A DNA stretch of 64,000 bases from Plectrocnemia conspersa (GCA_009617715.1 VTFK01000511.1:62001-126000); one strand, 5' to 3'. Positions 23,220 through 37,200 are shown, counted from the stretch's first letter. A program made the numbers and translations. The notes: a model not told the origin generated them from the sequence alone.

Positions 23220-25735
23220 TTTTTTTGCAAGATAAATATAATATGATAAAAAAGGAATCAAGTATCAAAATTTACAGTACCGCATTAGAAGTATATGAAT
23301 TATTATTTTTTTATTGTATTGATTGCAAGTTGTAAACAAGTCTCTATATAAAGTAATGTACATACATATTTGATTTAAGCATCAGATTTCTCTCGCTAAA
23401 AAATAACAATTTGGAATTAAGCAAGCATGAACGAATAATTAATTATTAGATTAGATAAAATTAATGTGCACCTAAAAACAATTAGTATTCATTCTTAGCG
23501 TAGTAAAATTGCTAAGGTGCAGTGTCTGAGAGAGTCGCGATTGCGTCCCTTATTCTTGCTCAAGCGCTTGAGAAAGCTCACCCAGCTTCTCAACGAGCTA
23601 GCTAAATACAAGGATGTTTTCAGGTAGCATCAATAGCTATGAGAACTGAGAAAAAATACGTGGCATGGTGCTTATCTATGGTATAATTATTTTTTGTGAA
23701 AAGGGCTTTATGACGCTCAGAAAAAATCTGTCATGTCATAATAATCAGATTTTTAATAAAAAAAAATTATAGATAATATTTATTTTATTATACGTGGATT
23801 AGATATTATTAAGTACAATAAATGATTGAGTGCTACGTATTACACATCACAAAGTCTCAATAAATCACAATTGTTAAAGATAAATCACAACTCAATATCT
23901 TAAAAAAACTTTGTAAAACAATTTATCAAATAAAAGTATTGTCGCATATGCCTACAGTGTACAACAATGCATCTTAAAAAATTATATTGTTATAAAATTT
24001 ATGTGTTTGTGTTGTAAAATTCATTAGAAAACAATATATTTTCTGAATGGATTGCAATGAGAAATATATATTTAAGATGAGACAATATAAAAAAATGTTT
24101 TGCCACTAAATCACTCTTTATTAGTCATACAAAGTCAGATATAAAAGGCCTGGTTCCAGGACAAACAATAGAAAAATATGACAATAGATGATCGATATTT
24201 TGTAAATTGTTTTGCTTTTAAATTTATTTTTGCAAGATTCATTATAAAATGTTATTTTGAGATCTTAGATACTAGTAGAAATGCAGGATATTTATATAAG
24301 TATGTACTATATTATTATATATAAAACATATGAAGCACAAAAAAAAAAAAAAACTAGTTTTGCCACTGGAAACGTGGTTGACGAAACATAAGAAGGAAAT
24401 AGTGACGCAGATTCTTAACTGACCTTTAATGTGGGCCTCACTTCGTGAATGCAGATCTGAAGGCTGCAGTCTCTATAGGCACCGTTAAAAATGCTTTAAA
24501 TATGAGCTAGACCGTCTCAAAGTCTAAAGTTTAGCGTCAAGCTATCTGCAAGCGGAGGCGCCCGGCCAAGGACAAATTCTCAATGCAAAAAGCAAGTTTC
24601 TCTTAAAAAATCTCAGCGTTGGGACAAAAAAATAATTTTTCTATCAATGATTCAAGATCGACTTATCGATTGATATCCTTAGCGTCTTGCTAAAGGAGAG
24701 GATATCTTAAAAACATTTAAGAAACGGGTGACTTGCTGAAAAATCTTTTAATAATATTTCTTAATTACATTTTTTGAAAAGCAGTTTTAAATTTGTTACG
24801 AGAAACGTCGTTATCTTCTTGGGCGTAGCAACAATTGCGTCAGTTACAACAGAATATACGTGACATATTTTTGTAAAATTTATCTTAGACAGCTGGTTAA
24901 TGTTTGTTTCAATCAATATCGGGTTAACTGAAGCATAGAACGAAATTTGTAATTAGTCGATAGAATAGAATTTACGTATCTTTAACCTACAAAATAAATG
25001 AGAAAAATATTTAGCGACACACTTGAACTCCAAAAATCAATTCAATACTCACATAACGGAGAGTGGGAGAGGTTCTAGATGTAGATGAAGCGCAAAAAGT
25101 GGGAGTAAGATTTGCGTTTCTACATCACTGCGCTACACGCGTTTGATTTAATGTATTAAAAAGGAAAATGTTTTTCTTAACGCGTATAACGAGTACCGCT
25201 TAAATGTAAATTTTGTACTTTAGTGAAATTTGTAAAATTAAGCTATCAAGTTGACTTTTAGGTGCTGAGCCTTAACCTCTAAATTCTTTCTGTACAGTTT
25301 CAAAACTTTATACTACGGATACTTTTAATATTATTAAAAATTGACATCATGCTTGAAATAATAAAATTTGGCCAGTAAATAACAAAGACCTTTTTATTTT
25401 GTTGCACTATTATACACAATATTGTATTACAATGATTAAGAAAATCTACAATTTTTAACCAAATTTCTACTTTTTTTTATAAATATTTGACAACTATAAT
25501 ATATAACCCCAAAGTCCTATAAAATAGTTAAATATAAATTATAAAAATATTATTTTGTTTAAGCTAATGGTTTAAAAGCAATACATATTGTCTAAAATGA
25601 TCTCATCTCAATTTGTCCGGCAACAATTTTTTTTTTTAAAATCAAAATACAGGACCTTTTTAGAATATGTTGTAATTTTGTTACACAGTATTTTAAAAGG
25701 AATTTAATAAAATAGAGGTTTTAATTAAATTTATG
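23220..25735. other. Intergenic DNA with an unidentified degraded insert
   Basis: AT-rich apart from 24,360-24,880, which is less AT-rich, has stops in all frames and may be an old transposon; I could not match it to a family. No intact gene. Confidence 0.35.
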
Positions 25736-25737
25736 CC

Positions 25738-25743
25738 TTTATT
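25738..25743 (-). terminator. Poly(A) signal of the Cys-containing acidic gene
   Basis: AATAAA on the minus strand 94 bases after the stop at 25,837. Confidence 0.5.
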
Positions 25744-25836
25744 TTACATGTATACATGAAATTATGTAAAATTTACAATGTTACACTGTCTTCAGTGCAG
25801 GATCAATCTACACTGTGGAGAGTAATTTCTAAATTA

Positions 25837-27000
25837 TTACATTTCTTGTAAATGGGTTGGATCAATAACATCATCGGTAGTGGTTTCACAAACGTCATTT
25901 TGAATATGACCTAAACCTCCTGTATTTTTGGTGGTAGCCGGATCGACATCGCAAGTATCTTCGTTGTGGATGGTTGCTAGATCTGCTCGGTCAATGGTAA
26001 CGGAACCACGACCATGCTTACCCGTTACGGTACCTTCTCCTTCTGTGCAAGTGTCGACTTCTTGATCTTGGTTACATATAATAGATTCTAAAGCATGATC
26101 TACATGTACGCTCCTTGTGTGAGGATGCGAATTGGCCTGAAAGCATAATTAACTAATTAAAACAAATTGTATAAATACCTTTACAATGCGTACCATTTAT
26201 CAAAAAAAAAATTATTGCTTAATCAAAAAGTCCATGTAGTTTAAAGAAAGATAAACTTAAACATTTTTGCATTAAAACTACTCTAATGGTAGAAGGTTAA
26301 GATTTTTTCTGTATTTCTTCAAACAAACAAAAAATCCACTATCTAATCCTCAATAAAACTAATATATCTTACGAGTCATCACAAATAATATTATTTAAGA
26401 AACGATAAAGAAGTTATTATAAACTGCTTTAAAGAACGACTTTTAATATACACTACTGAAATAATACAACTATTCTTACATTACAAGAAGTTCACAGTCG
26501 ATTAAAAATGTCTTATCTACAGGATAGATTCAGCATTATTAACAAATCAGTATTGCCTACTAGTAACACTAAGAAAACATGGAGTAAAAAAAGTGTAACT
26601 ATACAAAACAATTTTAAGACTATGTGTATATCTCATTTAAATCTAGAGTAAAGTTAAAAATCTTATAATGAAATAATGTAAATATTTACTTAAAAAAAAT
26701 TTATACAAAATACTGCCCATGGTTATTGACAATTAAATTATCATGTTAAAACGGTAAGAGGAGTGATAAAAGTCAATAACATATGTACAATTTGGGGTGG
26801 TATTTGAATGAGGCGGCAAACCTCTAGAGTGAGGTGCAAATTATTACTCTTAATAGGTCCAGCGATTTTCTAATCAGTAAAACCGCATAATAAAATTTAA
26901 TTAAAAAATAAATTTTAATTAAATTTTATTTTGAAAATGATTTACATATGCTTACCAAAGCCAAGACAGCAAAGACGAAGTAGATTGCTAGGTACTTCAT
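25837..27000 (-). CDS. Small secreted acidic protein with the GRGSV module and four cysteines
   Basis: Two coding exons: 27,000-26,956 (15 codons, MKYLAIYFVFAVLAL) and 26,136-25,837, giving about 114 residues. The donor is TTG|GTAAGC, the acceptor GCTTTCAG, the 819-base intron is phase 0. Signal cleavage is likely after ALA (residue 16). The mature protein holds two copies of the family module: a diverged one (TRSVHVDHALESIICNQD) and a clear one (GRGSVTIDRADLATIHNED), joined by a Cys/Glu/Thr linker (EVDTCTEGEGTVTGKH). A Thr/Asp-rich tail ends DPTHLQEM. The four cysteines of the mature part could form two disulphides. It is the simplest member that links the module to a non-repetitive protein. 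Function unknown. Confidence 0.8.
26889..26930. repeat. Perfect 18-bp inverted repeat in the intron of the Cys-containing gene
   Basis: Arms AATAAAATTTAATTAAAA (26,889-26,906) and its exact complement (26,913-26,930) around a 6-base loop, close to the donor of exon 1. Confidence 0.8.
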
Positions 27001-27047
27001 TTTGATGCTTATTTGCAACAATATACTTCACTAGAAATAAGTCTGCA

Positions 27048-27055
27048 TATTTATA
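27048..27055 (-). promoter_or_regulatory. TATA box of the Cys-containing acidic gene
   Basis: TATAAATA on the minus strand 48 bases upstream of the ATG at 27,000. A TGACGTCA-like sequence (ATGACGTCAAT) lies about 20 bases further upstream and may be a CRE/AP-1-type site. Confidence 0.65.
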
Positions 27056-27059
27056 CTGT

Positions 27060-28960
27060 TTGCATAATTGACGTCATTGGATAATAAACGAATCAAAGCC
27101 GTGACAATTATATTACCGCATTGGAGGTAAAACATTTATTTTCTTTTTATTTTTCTTTTGTATATATATATTATATGTTACAATAAAAAGCAGCCTAATA
27201 TTTAATATATACATATATCTAATAAGTGGAAAATTAATTAAAAAACTTGCCTGTGAAAGTAATCAAGTTCAACTCGATGGAAGGTTGTTCAAATTTTTAT
27301 TTTATTTAAACCAGAAATATAAACTACACTGCCTCTTACAGACTAATAAGTATCTTACTAGTTATGTAGAAAAAATACCGGTAATCTTTTTAAAAAGTTA
27401 AAAACAATATTCCAAACTCAATAACATGATCTTAGTAGATAGCAATTTTATTATTTTAGTTATTGTAATAAAATACGAAAATTATTTTTTAGTCAATAGT
27501 CTTAATAATTGTTTTTATTTATTATATTAATGCATTCATTGGGGTCTGATTTAATTTAATTTTTATTTAATAAATTATGAATTTATTATTTTTATAAAAA
27601 TTATATATACTATTTTGATGTAAATTTTATTATGATTTTGCAGTTTCGTTTATTGTTTTTTTTTTTTATTAAATTTGGTATTAAAAATATTTTCAATAAA
27701 TCATTTTTTTAGCATTCAAACAACACACTTTAACATATTATAGTTTCTATTTTTGATTTATACATTGTAAGTTATAAATGGTAGTATTAACGCTACAAAT
27801 AATTTATATAGTATTTTAATTACAAAATTATAATACTAAATAACAGACATTTTAATCCACTTTTATAGTGGTTTTTATATCTTTTTTCTAAAATTATAAG
27901 CTGATTTTTTTGTTAGATTTCAATTAGATATTGTAGTTTAAGAATCATTAATTATATATTCTATAATTATTTTAATTCAAACAATACTCTAAAATATTTT
28001 TCAGTTGCTTTTTATGATTTATTTTGATATACAATACTATGATAAGTAATTGTAATTTTTATTTTATTTATTTTAAATTATAAAAAAGAAAAGAAATATC
28101 TATTGTCATAAATTCACTTCAAAAAATTTTTTTTAGAAAATCACTAATGGTTTATTTATTTTAATGTAAAATTTAAAGCTGATTTTGCTATATCGTTTAT
28201 TATTTTATATATAAGTCTCGTAGTTAAGACATTGATTATATTTTATATAATTTTATTAACACTCAAGCAATACTGTTACACACTTTTTGCTGAAATTTAT
28301 GATTTATAATAAGATACTATGTTAAAAAATTATAAATTTGATTAATATAATATAAATAGTATTTTAATAATAAAATTATGATATTAAAATGTCAGTTATA
28401 AAATTATAACTGACATTTTAATTTATTTCTATAGTGGTCTTAATATATTTTTATTATAAAATTATAATTTAATTTCGCCGTTAAATTTCAATTAGATATT
28501 GTAGACTTATAATAGTTAAAAAATTATAAATTTAAAGTTGTATCATTGTCACTAGAAAGAATTTATTTATTATTTTTTTACAAAATAAAAATATTTTTTA
28601 TATAGTTGTTATTATATTTTTGTATTGTCATATGATTATGGTTAAAATTACAACTGGTCACGAATATTTGTATGCAAAATATGTCCTAAACTTGAATATA
28701 TTATTTTATATTTTCTGGACTTTTTGTTGTTGTACTTTATGCTGTTGTGTTTTTTAATTTAATTAAATAACTGCTTAAAATTATTTGAGAAGATAATACA
28801 TATTAACATAATTATAAATACAACTAGATTAAATTGACACATTTTCTTCATTATATAATCTACATTTTAAATCTTTGTGACAAAAGAAAGATACTCTAAA
28901 TATTCATTAGATTAATTTATTTAGGTATAGGCATTTTCAACTATTAAATCGAGTTTCATA
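27060..28960. repeat. AT-rich DNA with ~250-550 bp diverged tandem blocks
   Basis: Blocks recur with changes: GATTTTGCAGTTTCGTTTAT (27,637) and a similar one at 28,180; ACAGACATTTTAAT...ATAGTGGT (27,843) and ACTGACATTTTAATTT...ATAGTGGT (28,408); AGATTTCAATTAGATATTG (27,916) and AAATTTCAATTAGATATTG (28,485). This is an old local duplication series. A perfect 17-bp hairpin is at 28,383-28,422. No genes. Confidence 0.5.
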
Positions 28961-29225
28961 GACTAAATTTAGGAGCAGCATATAATTTCGCTAGCGCCTA
29001 TCAAATAAACTATATTTTATAGTAGAAATGTAATCAAATATTATTTTTAAACAAACAGTTTATGAATTTATATTTATACCCGTAAAAGTAAAAATAATAC
29101 TAAAAAATATACATTTATTGTAACATAACTTTTCTTAGTATTTATTATGGATTATTCATAATAGGATTTTATTTATAATTTATTTTTAAGTTCTTATATG
29201 CTTGTGGACTAGACGCTATTGAGAT

Positions 29226-29455
29226 GACGTCGTTTATGGGATGATCGGCCAAGGACGAGAGCTTGGCGAATCGTTACCCCTTGTGGTGCTGGCTTACAAT
29301 GGTGGCTCAAATAGCAGGGATTAAAAAAAAATTCTGGTGTCAAACTAAAAATAAATTAATGTGCGCTATCGGCTTTTCTTTGCTCGACGACCCAAGAGCA
29401 ACTGTCTGGTGTGGCTCAAAACTATTGCTACCCCCGGCGTATGGCGAATGAAAGG
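29226..29455 (+). repeat. Dispersed repeat X, copy 1
   Basis: Less AT-rich block homologous in reverse to 38,395-38,592: both share GGCCAAGGACGAGAGCTTGG (with changes), then TTAATGTGCG, then GGTGTGGCTCAAAAC. It probably belongs to a non-autonomous mobile element; ends are undefined. Confidence 0.5.
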
Positions 29456-29459
29456 GAAA

Positions 29460-31500
29460 CCAATGATTTTTTTTTATTTTATAAAAGAATGTCTTCCCAC
29501 GCTTTTTTTTAATTTAATTTTATCGGTCAAATTCTTTTTTTTTTTCGTATTATTCCTAAAATAACAACTTCTGCGTTAAAATAACACTTTTTACTATAGA
29601 TTGTTATAAATTTATTAAAAAAAATATTTAAACAATTAATATTTTAAATTATGCATCTATTTTTTTACAGTATTTCCAGTATATCCTTGTAACTAGATAT
29701 TTTGCTGCTTTTACATATTATTTTAAACATTCATTATAGACGCATATATTTTTTTTAATAATAATAAAATTTTTAATGGTCCTGCGTAATAGTATAAAAT
29801 ATTTATTATAAATTCAATTAAATTAACATATAAACTTGTTTTTTAATCGTAAATATATAACCGTGATTTTAATATAAGTAAAGATATTATGATAAATTTT
29901 TATGTTAGTTTTGCAATGTTTTATTTTATGAATCTTGTTGGTACTGTTATTATTATAATACTACGATAATATAAAAACCGTGTCATCGATTTTATCATTG
30001 TATTTTATGACGCTTGATAAATAAAAGCAATAAGAAATTATTGATGATTGATTAACTCTGATTAAGATATCTTCACGGGTGACTTTTTTGCAATAGAGCC
30101 GTAAATTTCCAGTGCTTCGGCATTGTGATCAGTCAAACCCAAAACCTATAATCATCAGATATTATTTATGCGTGTTGATTCAAGAGTAATCTTAGCGTCC
30201 CTTTAGGCGCTGGGTTCGACACCCTACTTGACTCATTTAACAATTATTATCCTGGAACGAAATCATCGGATACCATACATTATTATTTAAATAATACATA
30301 CTAGATGTATGTATATTTATATTCAAACTAGTAACGCGATACGAATCCATATTTTTTTATGAAATAAACACTTTGAAAACATCAATAACGTTGTGGAGTA
30401 AGAGTTTTGACAGATATAGCTTAGGTTTGGTAGAAATGACGGAATTCTAACAATATTGTATCAACAAAGCCGCTTAAAATAAATTACTTTGTGCTGCATT
30501 TTCATACTGCCTTTTATTTACGTTTATAACCAACGTTCCACCTGTGTATGGTTTTCAATACGTCGGTTCTAGCATTTCCCATTGTTTCATCACTGGAGCG
30601 CAATTTGCATTGTTACAAAATGAACGGAAGTGCGTCTCCATTCGAAATGCAATGTTTGCATAATAAAAACTAGGTCGATATAGAGGTGCAGCACTTCTAA
30701 AACTTTTCCGGCGCACTTTTACTTCTGTATTTTTCCTGTGGATGCAGTGAATTATGGAGCTATATGTTCTTTTGTGTCGGGAAAGGTCGAGAAACAGACA
30801 CAAAAGTATTATTTGTCGGCGAAATGCGAGATGTGTTTGTTCAGCGCATGCACTGGCATGAATTTGCGGGATTTCTACAAAATTATGTAATGCTAGTAAG
30901 CTAATATTTACAATCTTGTGAAATGCAGAGCAATCTAAATATTGAATTAACTGTGCTTATGGAAAATGCAAAAAGCTATTCGTTTATTTTTATTATTTAA
31001 TTAAACGTTCATAGAGACTGATTATATAGCTTGTTCTTTTAATACTATATTAATTTTATGTATATATGTATACTAAAAGGGTTTAAACCGTGAAAAAACC
31101 AGAGTGGCCATTTAAGACTGTGCCTAAGAAGCAGTGCAATTGACCCGCAAACATCCTCATCTGCAATTCGCGATAAATGTCTTAAACTAGCATAAAAAAA
31201 TTGTGACTGTTAGGAGATTGAGGAAGACACGACGAGAGACGCCTCGGAGTCACAGCACAAGACACGTCACAACAAATCACAGCCGAAAATAATTCAACTC
31301 GTTATTACCTTTTTGCGGCACTTACATTTATCCATATTTGTGGCAACTTATACGAATTTATAAAATCAACCGTTACTACTTTTCTGGCGTTTATTTTCAC
31401 TGCAAAGTCACACTCCTTTATTAAATTGTTTTAATAACTATGAATTTATAATGTGTATGTTACAAAAAACTTAAATTTTCTTTGAGTTAAAAAGATTTTA
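29460..31500. other. Non-coding DNA with a possible pol III element
   Basis: AT-rich to about 30,050. Around 30,175-30,290 the sequence GGTTCGACACCC looks like a pol III B box, but a matching A box is poor. Between 30,530 and 31,300 the sequence is less AT-rich, with an 82-codon minus-strand frame lacking any known domain. No gene is supported. Confidence 0.3.
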
Positions 31501-31514
31501 GAGCAGCATATATT

Positions 31515-31640
31515 TTTTCTAGTAAAAATATAAATGTACTGATAGAAATGTATTTGGATATAATCTCACTAAAACGCCAGTAAAAATATAACTTCACTGG
31601 TAATACACATTCACTGTAACATATACAACAATAAACTTCT
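31515..31640 (+). repeat. Dispersed repeat Z, copy 2
   Basis: Shares AAAACGCCAGT, TTCACTGGTAATACA and CACTGTAACAT with 21,590-21,655, same orientation. The start (GAGCAGCATATA) also resembles 28,976-29,040. Confidence 0.5.
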
Positions 31641-31996
31641 AACGCCTGAAAATATATGTTTACTTATACGATTTTCAATTCTACATATGTATGTTGTGAA
31701 AATCCTGCATATTACATTTAACATAACTGAAAAAATGAGTTTTATAAGAGTAAACAAAACACAAGAATTAGGGTTACGATTTGACATGTTTGCGTTGTAA
31801 GAAATATACATACTTTAGCGTGAGGTCTACCTTTACATCTGTTGACAGTTGAAAACGTCTATTTTTCATTTAAATTTTAACCTAACCTTAACGAATAAAC
31901 CAAACTCCAAAAATGATAAATTTACGTGCAAAATACGAGAAACTATTATATTTAAACCAAAGTGCAAATATATATTTTCATTAAACACCTTGATAG

Positions 31997-32141
31997 CCAG
32001 GGGCAGGTGGTTAAATACTTTCCCTTTCGGTCGCTCTCGTGTTAAGTGACGAGAGCGAGTGAGAAATAAGACCATGCTGACCAAATGCTCTTATCTCTCA
32101 CTCACTCTCGTTGACAGAAAGTATTTCACCGCCTACGCCTG
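31997..32141. mobile_element. 145-bp hAT-like MITE
   Basis: Imperfect inverted ends (CAGGGGCAGGTGGTTAAATA... and ...TATTTCACCGCCTACGCCTG) enclose a stem with CTCTCGTG / GACGAGAGCGAGTGAG blocks. The flanks CTTGATAG and CTTGATAT are an 8-bp target duplication with one mismatch. Same family as the MITE at 19,030-19,194. Confidence 0.75.
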
Positions 32142-32149
32142 CTTGATAT

Positions 32150-33470
32150 CATGTTTATGTCAGTAGCTTGTTTTAGTTTTTTGATCTATGATGAATTTAT
32201 AACCACCCATCTGACCCACTTACCACCTAACCTAGAACTAACTAATACGTATTTAATTATTTTTATTTCAATATAAATCCAGCACAACATTAAAATATTT
32301 TTATTTGACTGTAATGTCAACGGAATATTATATTATTATAATTATTATTGAATGGCTATAAAAAATTAAATCCAAATTCAATATATTTTATTTTTTTATT
32401 TTTAATACTACTTTGATATTTTTTTAATACTTTTAAAGTCTCTGAATTTTGACTTGAATAAGTACTTGATCAAATTTACTCGTCGACGCGACACGAGATA
32501 ATCATATACCAGCATATCTTGTGGGAATTGTATAGAAAATAACAATGGATAATATTTATATTCCGTTAAACAGGTGTCTGAGAAACTTTTTATAAAATAA
32601 GTAAGTCGGTTACATTATTTATAAACAAAAACAATTTTTTTCAATCTTTATTATTATAATTATTAACAGGAAAAAACATAAATAAACCCAGATTAAAGCT
32701 ATAAGGAATTCTTGATGTAGTAATCTATTTATTCGATTTATATAGCTCATATTAAATATATTAATTATAAGCTAAGATATATCTATTATTTCAGAATTAA
32801 TGCTTGATAAGCTTTATTTACACTTATATGCTTATAAAACACTGCATCATCTCTTTGTCTGTTTTATTTTATACGATACATAAAAAAATCTATTGTAATT
32901 TTATACATGAAATTACATTTCTACGTATACCCTATTTAATATTGATAATACATTTCCAAATGTGACATACGGTTATCGTTAACGCACTATAAATCTCACA
33001 ATGGTTTAAAAGCGATAACGATTTCTTTCGTCAGATGGATATAGCGATACTCGGACAAAAGTGTCGAATTATCTATATCGTTTCTCGGAGATTTATCTTT
33101 CGTTATTTGTAATTAGAGGGAGCGGAAGCGTTTTCGGATGCCCGGCATCCGTGGACCGAGATGATGTAGCCTGGACAGAATCAATCTGGCGGGTGCTTCG
33201 AGCGAAAAATTCAATCAAGATGTAATCTTCGTACCCTCTCCTGGTGCATATTTGTCTCTAATCTAAATGGAAGCCAGATTAGGCGATCGATACGGCGCTC
33301 TTTCTCGATTATTTATTACCTTCAGAACACCCGGGGCGATTGTACCGCTCTAATTTCATGTTTTATTAAATTAATAAAAAAAATATTAAAGCGTATTTTA
33401 CTTTTTCTAGAAGAAACAAAATGCTATATTATATGTGCTAAAAATTAAACAAAATTTATTATATTATTTT
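32150..33470. other. Non-coding DNA with a GC-richer block
   Basis: AT-rich to about 33,000. The stretch 33,000-33,360 is markedly richer in G+C, without a long frame or splice pattern. It may be a conserved regulatory element or an exon of a non-coding RNA. Confidence 0.3.
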
Positions 33471-33472
33471 AT

Positions 33473-34200
33473 TTACTTTAGACATGTCAAATCTAAAGTT
33501 AAACGCTTAAATACATATATACTACTAAAGATTAAATGTAAAATAAAATTGAAAAATATTATACATTTGAATAAAAATTTGTAGTGACTTCTAAAGTTTT
33601 GTCCAATTCCGGACTGATAAATCGTCTCGATTCCTTTTTTAGTGTTGCTGTCTATGATCGAATAAAATCTGAGAAACCAGAGATCAATGTATTTTGAAGG
33701 ATCGAAAAGTGGCAAAGATGGTCCGATGAGTTTGATGAACCAAAGTGCCGAAACTGTAATGATCTTGAACGAAGCTCTTATTGGGGTAATAATTAAATTC
33801 ATCTGCGAAAATCCACGTTCACGTTCACTGAAAAAAATGGGAATAGAATTCAGAGTGTATATCAAACGAAATATTTTCCAGGAAGTCTTTTCGAGAATGT
33901 ACTTGCGAAATCCACGAATCATTTCCCTTTCGTTTAGTGGTTGTCTGATTGACATGTACATATATTTTATCTCTCCAAATGTCAACTGAATGAAAAAAAA
34001 TTTATTCAATTAAACGAGCCCAAAATACAGATTCGACATTTTTTAAATTGACTCTTTCAACGTAGAATAAAATATTTTCAAAGCAATTGGAGGAGCATTT
34101 ATTAAAAAAATTCATGGTGTAAAATGTAGAGCAGCTGTAGCACATTTATAATAAGGTCCAAAATCAGGGACGTCATTTGCTTCCTCTTGAACTTGGCCAG
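33473..34200 (-). pseudogene. hAT transposase remnant (KIAA1586/ZNF862-like C-terminal domain)
   Basis: A minus-strand frame of 178 codons includes LNSIPIFFSERERGFSQMNL, then ITPIRASFKI, then LIGPSLPLFDPSKYIDLWFL. This fits the C-terminal dimerisation domain of KIAA1586-like hAT-derived proteins, which have an 'IPIS.A..ERGFS.MN' core and a 'GP....FDP..Y...W' segment. Further upstream on the same strand (about 34,190-34,050) broken frames still show coding-like pieces. No full transposase or start is present. The domain frame is unusually intact for dead DNA. Confidence 0.65.
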
Positions 34201-34209
34201 AAAAATTCA

Positions 34210-37200
34210 TGTCATTTAATGAAATACTATGATTTTTAATAAAAGCAAAATATTAAGAAAAACGGTTACTGATTGGCCAATTTTCGCCCCCCCCCCTAAA
34301 AGCAATAAAATCGTTTCAGCGCCGTCGCAGTGGGAACGATAATAAACGTAATTAATTGTTTTATTACATGTTTTTATTTAAAATATTATTTCTTCGTTTA
34401 AAATATACATTAATAAAAAGCTAACTTCAATTAAAATATAAATTTAAAATTGCTCTTGTTTATATTTTTCATAATTTATTACTATTGAATTATTATTTTT
34501 TGTTAATTAAAACGTAAACTCTTAAATATCTCAATGTATGAATAAATGTATTTATACCACTTTCAAAAAAACAGCTCATGCACTATTAATTACACTGTAC
34601 GATAAATTTCGCTTCAAATAAAAGATTCATAATTTATAGTAAGTTAGTAGTCATCATAAATCGACGCAATTGTGCATGGTGCGATGATAAATTGGCTACC
34701 GGAAAAACAATTTCTCCCAACGCACGTGCAAAAAATAAAAACATTTGAGTATTTGTTGACAAAAATAACTTGCGATATGATGTTAAATTTAACTCTCGGA
34801 TGCAAAGTATTTATTGTGGCCTTACACGTCTCAAATACGTTGTTTTGATACTACTGGCCGTTTTACTGAACATGCAAAAATTCAATAAAAACCGTCCTTA
34901 GAAGCAGGTAGCAAAACCTAAAAAATATCGCTGCGTACTATTTTTAATTATTAATAAAAAAATTATATATAACAGTATTTTACGATAAAAACGTAATCTT
35001 AGCAATACCAAAATCACTCATTATCGATTGAAAATTATCGATCTCCTTTTATTTATCCGATAATAAATAGGTCACCACAAAAAATCACTTCCTACATTTT
35101 ATTTACTACTTATTTTTAATTTAAGTTTACTTGTTCTTGAATTGTTCTGTTTTCTGGATTATAAACGAAGCGAAAAATTCTTAGTTGTTAAAGAGAATAA
35201 TAATGTTCGTATTTATATCGTAGTGCCTTTTTCTAGTAGCGTTGGGATACGATTTATTGCATTTTTAATATATAACGTATTCAACAAAAATATTTTTAAG
35301 TTGATAAAAGATGGTGGTGTCGACAATCCATCGATGCTTAAGTTGTAATTGAGATTTTCTCGTGCACATATGAGGTTTTGGTTCAATTTGTATGGGACAA
35401 TGTATGTGTATGTTTGTATCTTAAAATTGTAATGTATTTTATACTTCTGGCAATCGTGACGTATTAGGTTATTCTGTCAGGTCATGGTGGTCATAATTTC
35501 AATAAGCAAATAAATGTAAGTATAAAAAATAATGAAACAATAGCATAACAGACAAAATAGTACGAGTCTAGATTTTAAAACTGTGAGAAAAGCAACCTTT
35601 CCACTATGATTTTCAGATTTGGTTCAGACAATCGATCATTATGAGTCGCCAAGAGTTGAAATAAAGCTGAATATTTTTTTAATTAAAATAAATATCTAAT
35701 ATTTTTCTAACCATTCTGTTTGGTATATTATGTTACTATATGTATTATTGAAAATTTGTAGATGCCGTGAACGATTTATGTCGGGCACAAAGCCGAATAA
35801 GTGCTTTCGCCATTATTAAAGTAGTAGTCATAAAATATCTCGTGCGCCTCGTTCGCATCACAGATAGGAAACGGTGATGGATTGCGTACGGATGATGTCG
35901 TACGAAATCGTATCTGCGGAAGTTTACCAGGAAAAGATGAATTGTTCATTTCGTGTCCCGTTTATGTTGTTTTTTCTCTTCTCCGCTACGCCAAAAATCT
36001 TTTTATGGAATGTTTGAATTTATGAACGAGATTTTTCTCCTTCAAACGTAATGGCTTTTATTTTGCTCGTACCTATGACGCGGTACAGCGTTATATTGCT
36101 CTACCTTCATCTGCGAACAAATCGCGAATTTGTACACAGTCCTCTAGAATTGAATGTGGGCCTTGATTGAAATACATTCTGGCGAGTTTTTAAAATGCAA
36201 ATTATAACGTTAACGCTGAATTCGTATAACGAGCGTTATTATGCAGTGTAAAAAGTCCTGTCATCATAGCGTACAAATGAAATAATTCATTCAGAGTACA
36301 CAAAAAAATCAGTAGTTGGCTTAAAAAAAATATTAAGTGTCTTTTGATATATGTTTGAAACTAAAGTTTGGTGTATTACGGAAACCTAATAGAACATATT
36401 TGACCATTGATAAGTGGAATATTATTATAACTGTAAAAATACGATCAGCTCGTTAAACGGCGTTACATAATAATTGTAAAAAAAATTAAATATATATTAA
36501 ATACGAAATTGATATTATACAAAGCTCAACAGTACAATTATGCATATTTCAAATTTTATTTATACAGACAAGCACAAAGCAGACGGAAGATTAAAGTATA
36601 CAAGAGTATATTTTTAAATCGCACTTGAATCCACTTGAATTTATTTTATACAAAGGATTAGCTTGGCAATTTGGCTTGTAAAATTTATTTTAAACATATC
36701 GATAAGCAGAACAGACATTTTAAAACAATTTCATTGACGTCATATCCTTTTTTTAGATCAGATCAAGCGTTAACTAGATGTTATGCTCTTAACCAGTTTG
36801 CGCCTACATATTAACCTTCCGTTGGCATTTGTACTATTAAAAAGCTTAGACCAAATATTTCTGACCTCATGATGTTTAATCATAAATTCAGTTTTATATT
36901 ACACATAATCCGAACAAGATATTTGGTCTAGCAGGTGTTGAAATGGGGTCCTGCGGATAATCTCCGATTTATGACGCTGGATGCTGGCGGCGCGAGTGAT
37001 AAGAGTTAACTTTATTATCATATTATGCATTTGCATTGGAAGAGATGAAACTAGTAAATTATTAAAGTTTATATTATATGTTTTTATTTATATTTTAAAT
37101 AAGCAATATTATTTTCTAGTATTCGGCAAAGTGACAATTTTGAAATTATTAACTGCTTTATATCTGCTTCATAAATTCTACAATTAGAAACATATATTTG

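Noticed and set aside
24360..24880. Possible mariner/Tc1 transposase remnant
   Set aside because: Composition suggests an insert, but no transposase motif could be read in any frame.
30175..30290. tRNA gene or SINE
   Set aside because: Only a B-box-like GGTTCGACACC is clear; no cloverleaf or A box.
33687..33989. 100-codon plus-strand frame
   Set aside because: Antisense shadow of the hAT dimerisation domain on the minus strand.
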